Both the position numbers and the translations under genes were made by a program. The notes below the pieces were generated by a model. It saw only the letters and a program-made list of their open reading frames with translations. It made no database searches and was not told the DNA's origin. A stretch of 64,000 bases of DNA from Halococcus morrhuae DSM 1307 (lineage in GTDB: Archaea > Halobacteriota > Halobacteria > Halobacteriales > Halococcaceae), in NCBI RefSeq assembly GCF_000336695.1, contig NZ_AOMC01000054.1, positions 1 to 64,000 on the forward strand, in the 5' to 3' direction. Below, piece by piece: positions 1 to 9,362 of the stretch (positions are counted from its first letter, which is position 1; each line of letters opens with the position of its first letter).

Positions 1-557
1 CGGTCATCGAGGGGCTCTCGCAGGGCGGTGCGGCGCGCATCGACGGCAGGATCGAGCGCGTGCCACCGGCCTGGAAGGTCCGCGATATCGACCTCGGCGG
101 CGGTGCGAGCACGGCCGTGACGATCCCGTGGGGTGACGTCTCGACGGCGTACTACACGACCGGGATCCCGAACGTCGAGACCTACGCGACGATTCCGAAC
201 TACGCTGCGTCGGTGATGCGGAAAACGGGGCCGCTGACGCCGCTGCTCGGTACTGCACCGGTCCAGCGTGCACTCACGGCGATCGTCGATGCGACCGTCA
301 GCGGCCCGACGGCCGACGAGCGCGCCAAGAGCACCACCCGGATCTGGGGCGAGGTCGAGGGCGACGGTAAGCGCGTCGCTGCCCGCCTCCGGACGCCCGA
401 CACCTACGAGTTCACCGCACGGACCGCGACCGAGATCGCCCGACGCGTCTGCGATAACGATGTCGAATCCGGGTTCCAGACGCCAGCATCGGCGTTCGGT
501 CCGGAGTTCGTCCTCGAGTTCGACGGCGTCGAGCGCGAGGATGTGGGTAGGGCATGA
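1..557 (+). CDS. Saccharopine dehydrogenase-like / trans-acting enoyl reductase family protein, C-terminal part
   Basis: The reading frame is open from base 3 at the window edge to a TGA at 555-557, giving about 184 C-terminal residues; the NAD(P)-binding N-terminus lies outside. The visible part has the second-domain features I associate with the saccharopine dehydrogenase-like 'trans-acting enoyl reductase' family: a TIPWGD..TAYYTTGIPNVETY stretch, a late charged region, and an ending that interacts with a C-terminal TGFQTPASAFG-type motif. These proteins are usually membrane-associated oxidoreductases of unknown substrate in haloarchaea. There is no sign of frame disruption. The family call rests on recalled similarity only, and the substrate is unknown. 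Confidence 0.65.
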   Translation, partial: VIEGLSQGGAARIDGRIERVPPAWKVRDIDLGGGASTAVTIPWGDVSTAYYTTGIPNVETYATIPNYAASVMRKTGPLTPLLGTAPVQRALTAIVDATVSGPTADERAKSTTRIWGEVEGDGKRVAARLRTPDTYEFTARTATEIARRVCDNDVESGFQTPASAFGPEFVLEFDGVEREDVGRA

Positions 558-600
558 GCGCCCACCGAGGCGAATCCCGAATTCGATATCGCTGCATGAA

Positions 601-609
601 GTTTATCAA
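601..609 (+). promoter_or_regulatory. TATA box for the hydrolase gene at 625
   Basis: GTTTATCAA lies 16-24 bases before the ATG at 625, which is the spacing expected for a leaderless haloarchaeal transcript. It is a motif match only. Confidence 0.4.
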
Positions 610-624
610 TACTGGTGACGTGGT

Positions 625-1518
625 ATGAGCGACCCCGCAAGTGAGCCGTGGACCCACGAGTGGGCAACACTCGACAGCGTCGTGCTCCACTACGTCGAAG
701 CCGGCGATCCGGACGATCCGCTTGTGGTGCTGTTGCACGGGTTTCCCGAGTTCTGGTATGCGTGGCGCAACCAGATCGACTCGCTGGCTGCGGCGGGTTT
801 TCACGTCGTCGCGCCGGATCTTCGGGGATACAACCGTTCGGAGAAACCGTCCGGCATCGGTTCCTATCGTCTCGATCGACTCGTCAACGATGTCGTCGAA
901 CTCGTCGACCACTTCGAGGCCGAGCGCGCGAACATCGTGGGCCACGACTGGGGTGGGGTCATCGCGTGGGCATTCGGCCATCGGCGACCCGATCGCCTCG
1001 ATCGTCTCGTCGTGCTGAACGCACCCCATCCCGAAGCGCTCGAACGCGAACTGCGCTCGCCGGCACAGCTCGCTCGTTCCTGGTACGCGCTGTTCTTCCA
1101 GCTTCCCCGGGTCCCCGAGGCGATTCTGGAACGAACTGACGGCTGGCTCGGTGCGCTGTTGCGAACCGACCCGGCGAACCCGGCCGCGTTCGACGAGTCG
1201 GACATCGAGCGATACGAGCACGCGATCGCCCGCCCCGGCGCGCTCAGGGCGGCGATCGACTACTACCGGGCGTTCGGCCGCTCCCAACTGCGTCGCTGGT
1301 TCGGACTGGCGGAATCGAACGGACGACATCCGACGATCGAGGCCGAAACCCTCGTGATCTGGGGCGAGCAGGACAGCGCGCTCGGCACCGAACTGCTCGA
1401 CGGACTCGATCGTTGGGTGCCCGACGTCCGCATCGAACGGCTTCCCGAGGCGAGTCACTGGGTGCAAAACGATGCTCCGGAGCGCGTGACCGGTCTTCTG
1501 GGGGAATTTCTCAGATGA
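625..1518 (+). CDS. Alpha/beta hydrolase, epoxide hydrolase-like
   Basis: This is a 297-residue alpha/beta-hydrolase. The oxyanion-hole HGFPEFWYAWR starts at residue 39, the nucleophile elbow GHDWGG gives Asp108, the acid is Asp250 in WGEQDSAL, and the base is His278 in ASHWV. An Asp rather than Ser nucleophile and the HGFPEFW motif point to the epoxide hydrolase / haloalkane dehalogenase branch; two cap-domain tyrosines that would settle epoxide hydrolase were not assigned with certainty. It is soluble and cytoplasmic, with no signal peptide. The stop TGA overlaps the ATG of the following Nudix gene (ATGA), so the two are probably co-translated. The natural substrate cannot be read from the sequence. 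Confidence 0.85.
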   Translation: MSDPASEPWTHEWATLDSVVLHYVEAGDPDDPLVVLLHGFPEFWYAWRNQIDSLAAAGFHVVAPDLRGYNRSEKPSGIGSYRLDRLVNDVVELVDHFEAERANIVGHDWGGVIAWAFGHRRPDRLDRLVVLNAPHPEALERELRSPAQLARSWYALFFQLPRVPEAILERTDGWLGALLRTDPANPAAFDESDIERYEHAIARPGALRAAIDYYRAFGRSQLRRWFGLAESNGRHPTIEAETLVIWGEQDSALGTELLDGLDRWVPDVRIERLPEASHWVQNDAPERVTGLLGEFLR

Positions 1519-2078
1519 GTGACCTCGATCCGCTCGCGTGGGAGACACTCGAATCGAATACGGCCTACTCCTGTCCGGGGTTCGACGTCGTCAACGAGCG
1601 GGTTCGTCTGCCGGACGGCATCGAGACGACGTTCGATTCGATCACCGAACCCGCCGCCGTCGTCGTGTTGGGGTTCACGTCGGAGGGTGAGGTAGTGATC
1701 ATCGAGGAGTGGCGACAGGCGATCGAGCGCGTGAACCGTGGGCTACCGGCCGGCACCGTCGAGCCCGGCGAGTGTATCGAACGGACGGCGCGACGCGAGT
1801 TCGAGGAGGAGACGGGCTATATCGCCGAGGAGATGGATCACCTCACGACCGTCGAACCGCTCAATGGGCTCGCGGATTCGGTCCATCACCATTTCGTCGC
1901 GCACGGCTGTCGACCCACGGGCTCACAGGAACTGGACGACAACGAATCCATCCGGGTCAGTACGGCATCATACGACGACCTGCTCGGCGCGCTCGCGGAC
2001 GACGACCTCCGCGACGGGCGCAGCGCGCTCTGCCTGCTCTATCACGCCCGATTCGGCGCGGAAAGCGGAGTGCCTTAG
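1515..2078 (+). CDS. Nudix hydrolase (ADP-ribose pyrophosphatase-like)
   Basis: A 187-residue protein begins at the ATG overlapping the upstream stop; a longer in-frame extension runs back inside the hydrolase gene and is unlikely. The Nudix box fits exactly: G80, E86, then REFEEETGY at 94-102, which is the Mg2+-binding loop for cleaving nucleoside diphosphates linked to another moiety. The preceding strand [11 protein letters not shown] and overall length resemble ADP-ribose pyrophosphatases, but Nudix substrates are poorly predictable. It shares a transcript with the upstream hydrolase and sits just before tgtA. Confidence 0.85.
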   Translation: MSDLDPLAWETLESNTAYSCPGFDVVNERVRLPDGIETTFDSITEPAAVVVLGFTSEGEVVIIEEWRQAIERVNRGLPAGTVEPGECIERTARREFEEETGYIAEEMDHLTTVEPLNGLADSVHHHFVAHGCRPTGSQELDDNESIRVSTASYDDLLGALADDDLRDGRSALCLLYHARFGAESGVP

Positions 2079-2101
2079 ACACGCGACGGCCGAACCCCGT
2101 C

Positions 2102-3601
2102 ATGAACGACGTTTTCGAACTCCGCAGCGCCGACGCCGCCGGCCGCATCGGCGAGCTTCGAGTGCCGCGATCCGACACGGTCGTCGAGACGCCCGCACTC
2201 ATGCCCGTCGTCAACCCCAACCTCCAGACGATCTCGCCCGCACGGCTCGAAAACGAGTTCGGCGCGGAGATATGTATCACTAACGGCTATATCATTTCTC
2301 AGAGTGACTACCGCGAGGAGGTGCTCTCGACGGGTCTCCACGAATTTCTCGACTTCTCCGGCGCGATCATGACTGACTCGGGATCGTTCCAACTGGCCGA
2401 ATACGGCGATATCGACGTCACGAGCGCTGAGATCCTCGACTTCCAGTATCGCATCGGCTCCGACATCGGCACGCCGATCGACATCCCGACGCCGCCCGAG
2501 GCAGGCCGCGAGCGCGCCGCCGACGAGCTTGCGACCACACAGAATCGACTCGAATCGATCCAGGACATCGACACCGGCGAGATGCTCGTCAACGCTCCGG
2601 TGCAGGGTGGCGTCTATACCGACCTGCGCGAGCGCGCCGCCCGCGACGCCCGCGCGACCGGGCTCGATATCCACCCGATCGGCGCGGCCGTGCCGCTGAT
2701 GAACGCTTATGAGTACGGGACAATGGTCGACGTGATCGCGGCCGCGAAACGTGGGCTGGGGCCGAGTTCACCCGTGCATCTGTTCGGTGCGGGCCATCCG
2801 ATGATGTTCGCGCTCGCGGTCGCGCTCGGCTGCGATCTGTTCGATTCGGCGGCCTACGCGCTCTACGCGCGCGACGACCGCTACCTGACCGTTCGGGGCA
2901 CCGAACGCCTCCCGGAGCTCGAATATCTTCCCTGTGAATGTCCGGTCTGTGTCGCGCACACGCCCGACGAACTCTGTGCAATGCCCGACGACGAGCGCGA
3001 GACGCGCCTGGCCGAGCACAACCTCTACGTGAGCTTCGGCGAGCTCCGGCGCATCAAGCAGGCCATCCGCCGGGGGAACCTGCTCGAACTCGTCGAGGCG
3101 CGCGCCCGCGGCCACCCGGCGATGCTCGACGGCTACCGCGCGCTGCTCGATCACGCCGACCAGCTCGAAGCGGAGGATCCGACCTCGAAGGACGCCTTCT
3201 TCCATCTCTCCACCGAGAGCGCCCGTCGACCGGAGGTCCGCCGCCATCACGAGCGTCTCGCACGGCTCTCGGTCGACGGGAACATCTTGCTGACCGAGGG
3301 CGATACCAACGCTGCGTACGACCAATCCTGGCGCGTCGTCCCACCGTTCGGGCCGTTTCCACGCGCGCTCTCGGAGACGTACCCGCTCACCGCGGAGGTA
3401 CCTGAGCGCCTCGACGATGCGGCCTACGAGAGCGCCGCGAGCGGGGTGGCGAAACTCGTGGAGGCAAACCCTGCCGCCGAGTTCACGCTCGCTCATCGAG
3501 GCTGGCCCGAGCGCGCGCTCGAAACGATCCCCGAGCGAGTTCGGCGCGCGCCGCTCGAATCGATGGACGAATACGAGGAGCGCGGCGAGGGGGAGCCATG
3601 A
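2102..3601 (+). CDS. tgtA: tRNA-guanine(15) transglycosylase (archaeosine pathway)
   Basis: A 499-residue archaeal TGT exchanges guanine-15 in the tRNA D-loop for preQ0, the first step of archaeosine synthesis. The N-terminal TIM-barrel shows the catalytic Asp92 in MTDSGSFQL and substrate-binding segments such as VQGGVY. The zinc site begins as CECPVC at 278-283. The protein is shorter than TGTs that carry a C-terminal PUA domain; here the PUA is on the next protein, ArcS. The start at 2102 gives the usual N-terminus [11 protein letters not shown]; in-frame extension upstream would overlap the Nudix gene. The stop overlaps the arcS ATG (ATGA), the signature of a coupled operon. Confidence 0.95.
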   Translation: MNDVFELRSADAAGRIGELRVPRSDTVVETPALMPVVNPNLQTISPARLENEFGAEICITNGYIISQSDYREEVLSTGLHEFLDFSGAIMTDSGSFQLAEYGDIDVTSAEILDFQYRIGSDIGTPIDIPTPPEAGRERAADELATTQNRLESIQDIDTGEMLVNAPVQGGVYTDLRERAARDARATGLDIHPIGAAVPLMNAYEYGTMVDVIAAAKRGLGPSSPVHLFGAGHPMMFALAVALGCDLFDSAAYALYARDDRYLTVRGTERLPELEYLPCECPVCVAHTPDELCAMPDDERETRLAEHNLYVSFGELRRIKQAIRRGNLLELVEARARGHPAMLDGYRALLDHADQLEAEDPTSKDAFFHLSTESARRPEVRRHHERLARLSVDGNILLTEGDTNAAYDQSWRVVPPFGPFPRALSETYPLTAEVPERLDDAAYESAASGVAKLVEANPAAEFTLAHRGWPERALETIPERVRRAPLESMDEYEERGEGEP

Positions 3602-5340
3602 CCGAGTTCTTCGAGATCCACGCGCGCGATGGGCCGGCGCGCATCGGCGAACTCCGACTGACGGAGTCGCTCACGACGCCTGCGCTCGTCGGCGACAGGA
3701 TCGACGATGCGGGCAGCCTCTGGCCCGAAGCCCGCGAAACACCCGCCGGCGACCGCGACTCGCTCACCGTCCTTCCACACCGAGCGCTACCGGCCGGCAC
3801 CCCTGACGAAGTTCAGTCGGCGTTCGCGGTCGACTCACCCGAAATCGACGGGCCGAGCGCTGCGGTGCTCTCGTCGGAAACAGCGACCGAACACGGCAGC
3901 GACGCCTACGTCCTCTCGGACGCACAGGGGCTCGTCGGCCACGCCCGCGCGTTCGTCGAGGGGATCGTCGACGTGAAGCGCGCGATCCCCGACGACGCGG
4001 CGCTCTACCTGCCGGGTGTGGCGACGCCGGCGAACGTCGCCCTGCTCGCGTACGCGGGTGTCGACCTGTTCGATGCCGATCGCGCGGTCGTGAAGGGAAC
4101 ACAGGGAAAGTATCTCACGAGCGACGGCGAACAGTTCCTCGTCGATCTCGACGAACTGCCCTGTGCCTGTCCGGCCTGCCAGCAGAGCGTGGATGAGTTC
4201 GATCGCGAGGACTGTGCGGCCCACAACGGGAACGTGCTCCGCGCCCGGCTCGCGACCGTCCGCGCGCGCATCCGTCGGGGACGGCTTCGGGATTATCTGG
4301 AGGGCCAGGCCCGCCACGAGGCGTGGCTCACCGCCGCTTTCCGACGGTTCGACCAGCAGTATTCGTATCTCGAAGCGCACGCACCGATCTCCCGTCGTAA
4401 CGAACTGCTCGCTGCGAGCGAGGAGAGCCTCCGCCGGGTCGAGATCCAGCGCTTCGCCGAGCGCGTGACCGAGCGGTACGAGAACCGGTTTTCCAACCCG
4501 CTCGTGCTCGTGCCCTGCTCGGCGACGAAGCCCTACAGCGAGTCCCAGAGCCATGGCCAGTTCCACGACGCGATCGGCTTCCGGGCACACACCGTCTCGA
4601 TGACCTCGCCCATCGGCGTCGTGCCCCAGGAGCTCGAATGTACCTACCCTGCCCAGCACTACGACTCCGTCGTGACGGGCGAATGGAGCGCCGGCGAGAT
4701 CGAGTTCGTCGCCAGCGTCCTGGAAGCCTATCTCGAACGCAACGACTACCCGCGGGTGATCGCCCACGTGCCCGACGACTACCGACAGATCACCGAGCGC
4801 GTCGAGGAGAGCCTCGACACCGAGTTCGAGTACACGGTCGAAGCCCATCCCACGACGAGCGAATCGCTGTCGAACCTCGCTGACGCGCTCTCGGGCGAAC
4901 TCAAGTACTCCAAACGCGAGCGCGAGCACAACACCGTTCGGGCCATCGCCGACTACCAGTTCGGCCCCGCCGCCGGCGACGACCTGTTCGAGGAGATCTT
5001 GACGGAGGGACGCTATCCGAAGCTCAGAGTCCATAGCGACGAGCATCTCGCCACGATGGTGCCCCAGTACGGGACGCTCGCGCTCACGCTCGCGGGCGCA
5101 CACCGGTGGGTCGCGAGCGACGCACCGACCAAGATCGTCGAGATCGACGAGTTCGTTCCTCACGGCAGCGTGCTCGCGCCGGGGATCGTCGACGCGAGCG
5201 AGGGGATCCGGGTCGGCGACGAGGTCGTCGTCAGGGGGCCGAAGGCGTTCGCGATCGGGCGCGCGACGATGCATGGGCGCGTAATGGCTGAGGCCTCCCG
5301 CGGGATGGCTGTCGACGTCCGTCACGTCGAGGAGCGATAG
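3598..5340 (+). CDS. arcS: Archaeosine synthase subunit alpha (TgtA2, ArcS)
   Basis: A 580-residue TGT paralogue. It keeps a zinc-site remnant (CACPAC, 189-194) but lacks the TGT catalytic DSGSFQ motif. It has the ArcS signature [17 protein letters not shown] at about 306-322 and a C-terminal PUA-type RNA-binding domain (about 500-580). ArcS attaches lysine to preQ0-15 in tRNA; the radical SAM partner RaSEA then splits the adduct to archaeosine. A purine-rich GAGGGGGAG just before the ATG is a good Shine-Dalgarno, unusual in a genome where many genes look leaderless, and fits re-initiation after tgtA. Confidence 0.93.
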   Translation: MTEFFEIHARDGPARIGELRLTESLTTPALVGDRIDDAGSLWPEARETPAGDRDSLTVLPHRALPAGTPDEVQSAFAVDSPEIDGPSAAVLSSETATEHGSDAYVLSDAQGLVGHARAFVEGIVDVKRAIPDDAALYLPGVATPANVALLAYAGVDLFDADRAVVKGTQGKYLTSDGEQFLVDLDELPCACPACQQSVDEFDREDCAAHNGNVLRARLATVRARIRRGRLRDYLEGQARHEAWLTAAFRRFDQQYSYLEAHAPISRRNELLAASEESLRRVEIQRFAERVTERYENRFSNPLVLVPCSATKPYSESQSHGQFHDAIGFRAHTVSMTSPIGVVPQELECTYPAQHYDSVVTGEWSAGEIEFVASVLEAYLERNDYPRVIAHVPDDYRQITERVEESLDTEFEYTVEAHPTTSESLSNLADALSGELKYSKREREHNTVRAIADYQFGPAAGDDLFEEILTEGRYPKLRVHSDEHLATMVPQYGTLALTLAGAHRWVASDAPTKIVEIDEFVPHGSVLAPGIVDASEGIRVGDEVVVRGPKAFAIGRATMHGRVMAEASRGMAVDVRHVEER

Positions 5341-5418
5341 ACGGCGCGAACGGGAGCGTTGGGATCGGGCCATCGGTGGGACGGTGGGGTTTTGCCGCTC
5401 CACGGGGTAGATCGTCCA

Positions 5419-6489
5419 ATGAGCCAGCCGAGCCCCGAGGTCTACGAGGCGGGGAAGGGCATGGATGCCCACAACGCCGCGATGCGCGAGATCCGCGCGC
5501 GCAACGACCAGACCTACGACCCGCACGAACCCACCCGCGTCTGGGTCGACGAGGACAACACGCCCGACGGCGTGCGAGACAGTCTGACGATCATCCTCAA
5601 CACGGGTGGCTGTCGCTGGGCACGCGCCGGCGGCTGCACGATGTGTGGCTACGTCGCCGAATCCGTTGAGGGTGGAACTGTGGCCCACGAGGCTCTCATG
5701 GACCAACTCGACGTCTGCCTCGACCACGAACGCGAACACGCCGACGAGCCGTGTCCGCTGATCAAGATCTACACGTCGGGTAGCTTCCTCGATGAGCGCG
5801 AGGTGCCCGCCGAGACCCGGCGAGCGATCGCCGAGGCCTTCGGCGATCGCGAGCGCATCGTCGTCGAATCGCTGCCGGATTTCGTCGAACACGATCGGCT
5901 CGCCGACTTCACCGAGCAGGGACTCACCGTCGACGTGGCAGTCGGGTTGGAAACGGCCACGGACAGAGTGCGCCACGACTGCGTGAACAAGTATTTCGAC
6001 TTCGCCGATTTCGTCGCGGCGAGCGAGCAGGCCCGCGACGCGGGCGCCGGCATCAAGGCCTATCTCCTGATGAAACCGCCCTTCCTCAGCGAGCGCGAGG
6101 CCGTTGCGGACATGATTGCCTCGGTCGAGCGCTGTGCGGAGTACGCCCACACCGTCTCGATGAACCCCTGTAACGTCCAGCGCCACACGATGGTCGAGGA
6201 GCTGTATCACGACGGCGGCTACCGCCCGCCCTGGCTCTGGTCGGTCGCCGAAGTCCTGCACGAGACCGCGGACGCCGACGCGCTCGTGATCTCCGATCCG
6301 GTGGGCCACGGTTCGGACAGGGGCCCACACAACTGCGGGGAGTGCGACGATCACGTGCAGACAGCGATCAAGGACTTCGATCTCAGACAGGACCCGTCCG
6401 TATTCGAGCAGGTGTCCTGCGAGTGCGAGCGGACCTGGGAGGCGGTGATGGAGCGCGAGAAGAGCTACGGGCTGCCGCTGGCGCGATAG
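5419..6489 (+). CDS. raSEA: Archaeosine synthase beta subunit, radical SAM enzyme RaSEA
   Basis: A 356-residue radical SAM protein of the MiaB/Elp3-like TIGR01210 class. The cluster cysteines are C65, C73 and C76 in a CX7CX2C spacing (GGCRWARAGGCTMCGYV), not the common CX3CX2C; this wide spacing is typical of this family. Known RaSEA proteins cleave the lysine adduct made by ArcS to give the formamidine of archaeosine. The ATG at 5419 starts MSQPSPEVYEAGKG; an upstream in-frame ATG at 5359 would give a less typical extension. It lies 78 bases after arcS on the same strand, so the last three archaeosine steps are encoded together. Confidence 0.9.
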   Translation: MSQPSPEVYEAGKGMDAHNAAMREIRARNDQTYDPHEPTRVWVDEDNTPDGVRDSLTIILNTGGCRWARAGGCTMCGYVAESVEGGTVAHEALMDQLDVCLDHEREHADEPCPLIKIYTSGSFLDEREVPAETRRAIAEAFGDRERIVVESLPDFVEHDRLADFTEQGLTVDVAVGLETATDRVRHDCVNKYFDFADFVAASEQARDAGAGIKAYLLMKPPFLSEREAVADMIASVERCAEYAHTVSMNPCNVQRHTMVEELYHDGGYRPPWLWSVAEVLHETADADALVISDPVGHGSDRGPHNCGECDDHVQTAIKDFDLRQDPSVFEQVSCECERTWEAVMEREKSYGLPLAR

Positions 6490-6552
6490 CGACTCTTCAA
6501 ACGAGTTCTCGTCCACGGGTCGACCGATGGCGGCAGACTCGTTAGTTCGTGA

Positions 6553-6663
6553 TCAGTCGTCCACGTCGATTGCGGCCCCACACTCGGGACAGGTCTCGTC
6601 GGCGATCGAGAGCTGGAGATCACAGTTCGGACAGACCGCACGATAACATGCGCGTTCACCCAT
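6553..6663 (-). CDS. Tiny zinc-ribbon protein (36 residues)
   Basis: A very short gene reading ATG at 6661-6663 to TGA at 6553-6555. The product has C6 plus two knuckles, CPNC (11-14) and CPEC (25-28), an arrangement for one zinc. Such 35-60 residue CPxC proteins are common in haloarchaea, and their molecular partners are mostly unknown. It converges with raSEA and lies just beyond the end of purQ (6711), 47 bases away and on the same strand. Cysteine pattern, acidic composition and clean start/stop argue it is real; the function is unknown. Confidence 0.7.
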   Translation of the reverse strand: MGERACYRAVCPNCDLQLSIADETCPECGAAIDVDD

Positions 6664-6710
6664 GTACGTTGTTACCGTGTTCACGGACAAAAAGTCACGG
6701 TCGCCCGATC

Positions 6711-7388
6711 TCACTCGGCGAACGCGCGCAGAACACCTCTCCCGTCCGTGCCGCCGAGTTCCGGCAGCGTGGCCCGTTCAGGATGAGGCATCAACACGGC
6801 GACGTCCTCATTCTCACTACAGAGACCCGCCACCGCGTCCGTCGAGCCGTTCGGGTTCGCCGCTGGCGTCACGTTCCCGTCCTCGTCACAGTAGCGAAAG
6901 AGGATCCGATCCTCGTCGTCGAGTGTTGCGAGCTCCTCCTCGTTGATCTCGAAGCGTCCCTCACCGTGGGCGATCGGGAGCGAGATGACTTCGCCAGCCT
7001 CGAACGCGCACGTCCACGGCGTTTCGGCGTTCTCCACGCGGAGATGGACGTGCTCGCACTGGAAGCGTGCGCTCGCGTTCGTGGTGAACGCGCCGGGCGT
7101 CAGCCCCGCCTCACAGCCGACCTGCGCGCCGTTGCAGACCCCGAGCACCGGAACGCCCTCGCGCGCGGCGTCGCGGACCGCCTCGACGATGGGTGCGCGT
7201 CCGGCCATCGCACCGGCCCGGAGGTAGTCGCCATAGGAGAACCCGCCGGGAAGGACGATGCCCGAGGGATCGTCGGGGAGACCGTCCTCGTGCCAGACGC
7301 GTTCGGCAGCGACGCCCACCGCGTCGAGCGCGCGCACGGCGTCTCGGTCACAGTTCGAGCCGCCGAACTGGATCACTGATACCGTCAT
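6711..7388 (-). CDS. purQ: Phosphoribosylformylglycinamidine synthase subunit PurQ
   Basis: A 225-residue class I glutamine amidotransferase supplying ammonia to PurL for FGAM formation in purine synthesis. The nucleophile is Cys85 in GVCNGAQ; a His-x-Glu pair is in MPHPERA near the C-terminus. The N-terminus MTVSVIQFGGSNCDRD and the GGFSYGDYLRAGA motif are typical PurQ. The ATG at 7386-7388 overlaps the purS stop by 4 bases. The frame stays open far upstream but that extension overlaps purS and is spurious. PurL is not in this window. Confidence 0.96.
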   Translation of the reverse strand: MTVSVIQFGGSNCDRDAVRALDAVGVAAERVWHEDGLPDDPSGIVLPGGFSYGDYLRAGAMAGRAPIVEAVRDAAREGVPVLGVCNGAQVGCEAGLTPGAFTTNASARFQCEHVHLRVENAETPWTCAFEAGEVISLPIAHGEGRFEINEEELATLDDEDRILFRYCDEDGNVTPAANPNGSTDAVAGLCSENEDVAVLMPHPERATLPELGGTDGRGVLRAFAE

Positions 7389-7636
7389 CTGTTCTCGATG
7401 TCGACCGAATAGTCGTGGATGGTCGGGTTGGCGAGCAGCCGTTCGGCCATCGATTCGGCGCGCTCGGTGGCGGCCGCTTCGCTCTCGGCGTCGAGGTCGA
7501 TCTCGAAGCGGTCGGCCGCACGGAGTTCGTCGAGTCCGAAGCCGAGCCGGGAGAGCGCCTGCCGGGTGGTCTCGGCCTCGGGATCGAGCACGCCCCGCTT
7601 CAGTCGCACGGTGACGACGGCGGTGTAGGCGGTCAT
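7385..7636 (-). CDS. purS: Phosphoribosylformylglycinamidine synthase subunit PurS
   Basis: An 83-residue PurS, the small subunit bridging PurQ and PurL in the multi-subunit FGAM synthase. It begins MTAYTAVVTVRLKRGVLDPE and has the usual PurS length and fold pattern (GVLDPEAETTRQAL, then a VDIE-type ending). An ATG further upstream (7693) exists but adds an atypical 19-residue leader. The 4-base overlap with purQ indicates coupled translation and equal subunit supply. Confidence 0.93.
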   Translation of the reverse strand: MTAYTAVVTVRLKRGVLDPEAETTRQALSRLGFGLDELRAADRFEIDLDAESEAAATERAESMAERLLANPTIHDYSVDIENR

Positions 7637-7780
7637 ATCGGGTGGCGGGTCCCGGTAGGCGAAAGCGCTTCGGATACCGTCGGTCGGACCCATCTCCCAA
7701 CTGCATTCTAGGGAGAGGGATTTCGCTGGCTCGCTGCTTTCCGCTGTCCGTCACGTAACGGCTTCCGACCGACGATAAAA

Positions 7781-8803
7781 CTACGCCAGTTCGCTCGCAG
7801 CCTCGACCGCGGCACTCAGTTCGGGCGCGTCGAACAGCTCGCGACCGACGTAGGCGTTCGCACCGGCGGTGTAGAGGTCGTTCGCGGTCGCGACGACATC
7901 CGCGGCGAGCGGCTCCGGATCGGGCTCGCAGAGCGCTCGCCAGTCGGTCCCGTCGGTCCCTTCGATCTCCTGTTTGGCCGTGGAGACGGCCGCCACCCAC
8001 TCGGGCTGGGTACGCTTGTGATACTGTCTGAGCACCTCCTTCGAGATCTCGTGGCCACGATACGAAAACCGGTTCTCGTCGAAGGTGCCGACGACGTCCG
8101 CGACGCGTACCTCGCCGTCGTGGTAGAGACACTCGATCTTGCCGTCCTCGTGGGTCAGCCCCACCTCCTCGGCCCGTTCGGTCACGACGCGATTCACCTC
8201 GCGGGCGAGCGCTGCGAGCTCGTCGAGCGTCGCCCGACCGGCGATCGCGTCGGCTTCCTCCCGCGTGAGATAGCGGTCCTGCTCCTCGAACTTCGTCGAG
8301 AACTCGACGACCGGCTCCGGCAATCCCACCGACCCGTCGGGCCACTCCGCGGCGTCGAGGCCGACGTCCTGGGGATCGCGGCGCGAGCGCAGACTCGACC
8401 CCACCGGCACCGTGTTCCGGAAGACGATTTCGAGCGGGATCAGATAGTTCTCGCCCGCGTCGGCGTGGAATGCCCCGTAGTCGTAGCCGCCGTTCTGGAT
8501 GGGGAGGTCGGGCACCTGTGCCAGATCGATCGCCATCTCGCGCGGCGGTTCGTCGGTGTCGGCGAGATCGACCACCGAGCCGTCGGCGACGATGCCGCGG
8601 TAGTGCGTCGGGATGCCTTCGGCTTCGAGCAGCGAGAAGTTGTATGCGCCCATCGTACAGAGGCTCCGGCCCTTCTCGGGGATCGTGTCGGGCATGCGTC
8701 CCCAGTCGAAGATCGAGTAGGCGTCGGTGAAGACGAACCGTCCACGGCCGAGTTCGTCGGGCGTCGCGGGCTGCTCGACGCGAAACTCCTTGACGCTGGT
8801 CAT
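7781..8803 (-). CDS. purC: Phosphoribosylaminoimidazole-succinocarboxamide synthase
   Basis: A 340-residue SAICAR synthase that joins aspartate to CAIR using ATP. Recognisable elements are the N-terminal GKGRFVF-like ATP-binding strand ([17 protein letters not shown]), the nucleotide/substrate segment [27 protein letters not shown] and the [12 protein letters not shown] region. The length exceeds bacterial PurC (about 240) but matches the long haloarchaeal form. The gap to purS (144 bases) holds no other gene. It is divergent from the zinc-protein pair at 8900. Confidence 0.93.
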   Translation of the reverse strand: MTSVKEFRVEQPATPDELGRGRFVFTDAYSIFDWGRMPDTIPEKGRSLCTMGAYNFSLLEAEGIPTHYRGIVADGSVVDLADTDEPPREMAIDLAQVPDLPIQNGGYDYGAFHADAGENYLIPLEIVFRNTVPVGSSLRSRRDPQDVGLDAAEWPDGSVGLPEPVVEFSTKFEEQDRYLTREEADAIAGRATLDELAALAREVNRVVTERAEEVGLTHEDGKIECLYHDGEVRVADVVGTFDENRFSYRGHEISKEVLRQYHKRTQPEWVAAVSTAKQEIEGTDGTDWRALCEPDPEPLAADVVATANDLYTAGANAYVGRELFDAPELSAAVEAASELA

Positions 8804-8899
8804 GGGGCGACCTCGCCGGCGGCGAACTAAGCGGTTGTCATCCCACGAGCAAACATATAGGGCGCTCCGTCACCAAACATACGCCCGACCGCACAGAAC

Positions 8900-9061
8900 A
8901 TGACCGAAACCATCTGCGACAGATGTGATGCACGCGGCGAGTCACAGTGGCGTATCCGGCTCGAAAACCATTCGAACGGGACCGACGAGCAGGCGTCCTA
9001 CCGGCTCTGCCGTGGCTGCTGGAACGAACTGAACGCGCGGTTCGACGGGAGAGACCGATGA
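8900..9061 (+). CDS. Small haloarchaeal zinc-finger protein (53 residues)
   Basis: Reads MTETICDRCDARGESQWRI and ends GRDR. Two CxxC knuckles (CDRC near residue 6 and CRGC near 39) suggest one zinc. Its stop overlaps the ATG of the next small zinc protein. A TATA-like ACATATAG lies about 45 bases upstream. The function is unknown; a protein-protein or nucleic-acid adaptor is only a guess. Short genes like this are easily missed, but the cysteine pairs and overlap support it. Confidence 0.7.
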   Translation: MTETICDRCDARGESQWRIRLENHSNGTDEQASYRLCRGCWNELNARFDGRDR

Positions 9062-9315
9062 GCGAGGAGCCGCGGCCGAACGGCACCGACCCTGATCCGC
9101 CCGGCGAGACGCCCGATCCGACGCCCGCCGGGACGGACTGCGCGCTCTGTGGCACCGACCTCAGCCCGAGCGAGTATCCCAACTGTCGGGCCGTCCTGAT
9201 CGACGAGAGCGGCCCCGGCGAGGAGACCGAGACGATACGGATGGTCTGCCCGGACTGTTTCGCCGATCTCGACGGCGAGCTCACCGATCACTCGCCATCG
9301 GGCCAGTCGGTTTGA
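9058..9315 (+). CDS. Small haloarchaeal zinc-finger protein (85 residues)
   Basis: Starts at an ATG overlapping the upstream stop (ATGA). The first 25 residues are a Pro/Gly/Asp-rich disordered segment, followed by CALC and CPDC knuckles about 35 residues apart. It ends in a short acidic tail. Together with the 53-residue protein it forms a two-gene unit of zinc proteins ahead of cofH. The function is not known to me. Confidence 0.7.
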   Translation: MSEEPRPNGTDPDPPGETPDPTPAGTDCALCGTDLSPSEYPNCRAVLIDESGPGEETETIRMVCPDCFADLDGELTDHSPSGQSV

Positions 9316-9332
9316 GCGCATCTACCGTGGGG

Positions 9333-9338
9333 TTTTAA
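9333..9338 (+). promoter_or_regulatory. TATA box of cofH
   Basis: TTTTAA 25 bases before the cofH ATG at 9363, implying a leaderless or near-leaderless mRNA. Motif and spacing only. Confidence 0.45.
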
Positions 9339-9362
9339 CGGGTTCGCCGCGCCCGTCACACC

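Noticed and set aside
3835-6516. 893-codon open frame antisense to arcS and raSEA
   Set aside because: High-GC haloarchaeal genes keep the opposite frame free of stops. The product is Arg/Val/Asp-biased with no recognisable domain, while both sense genes are clear.
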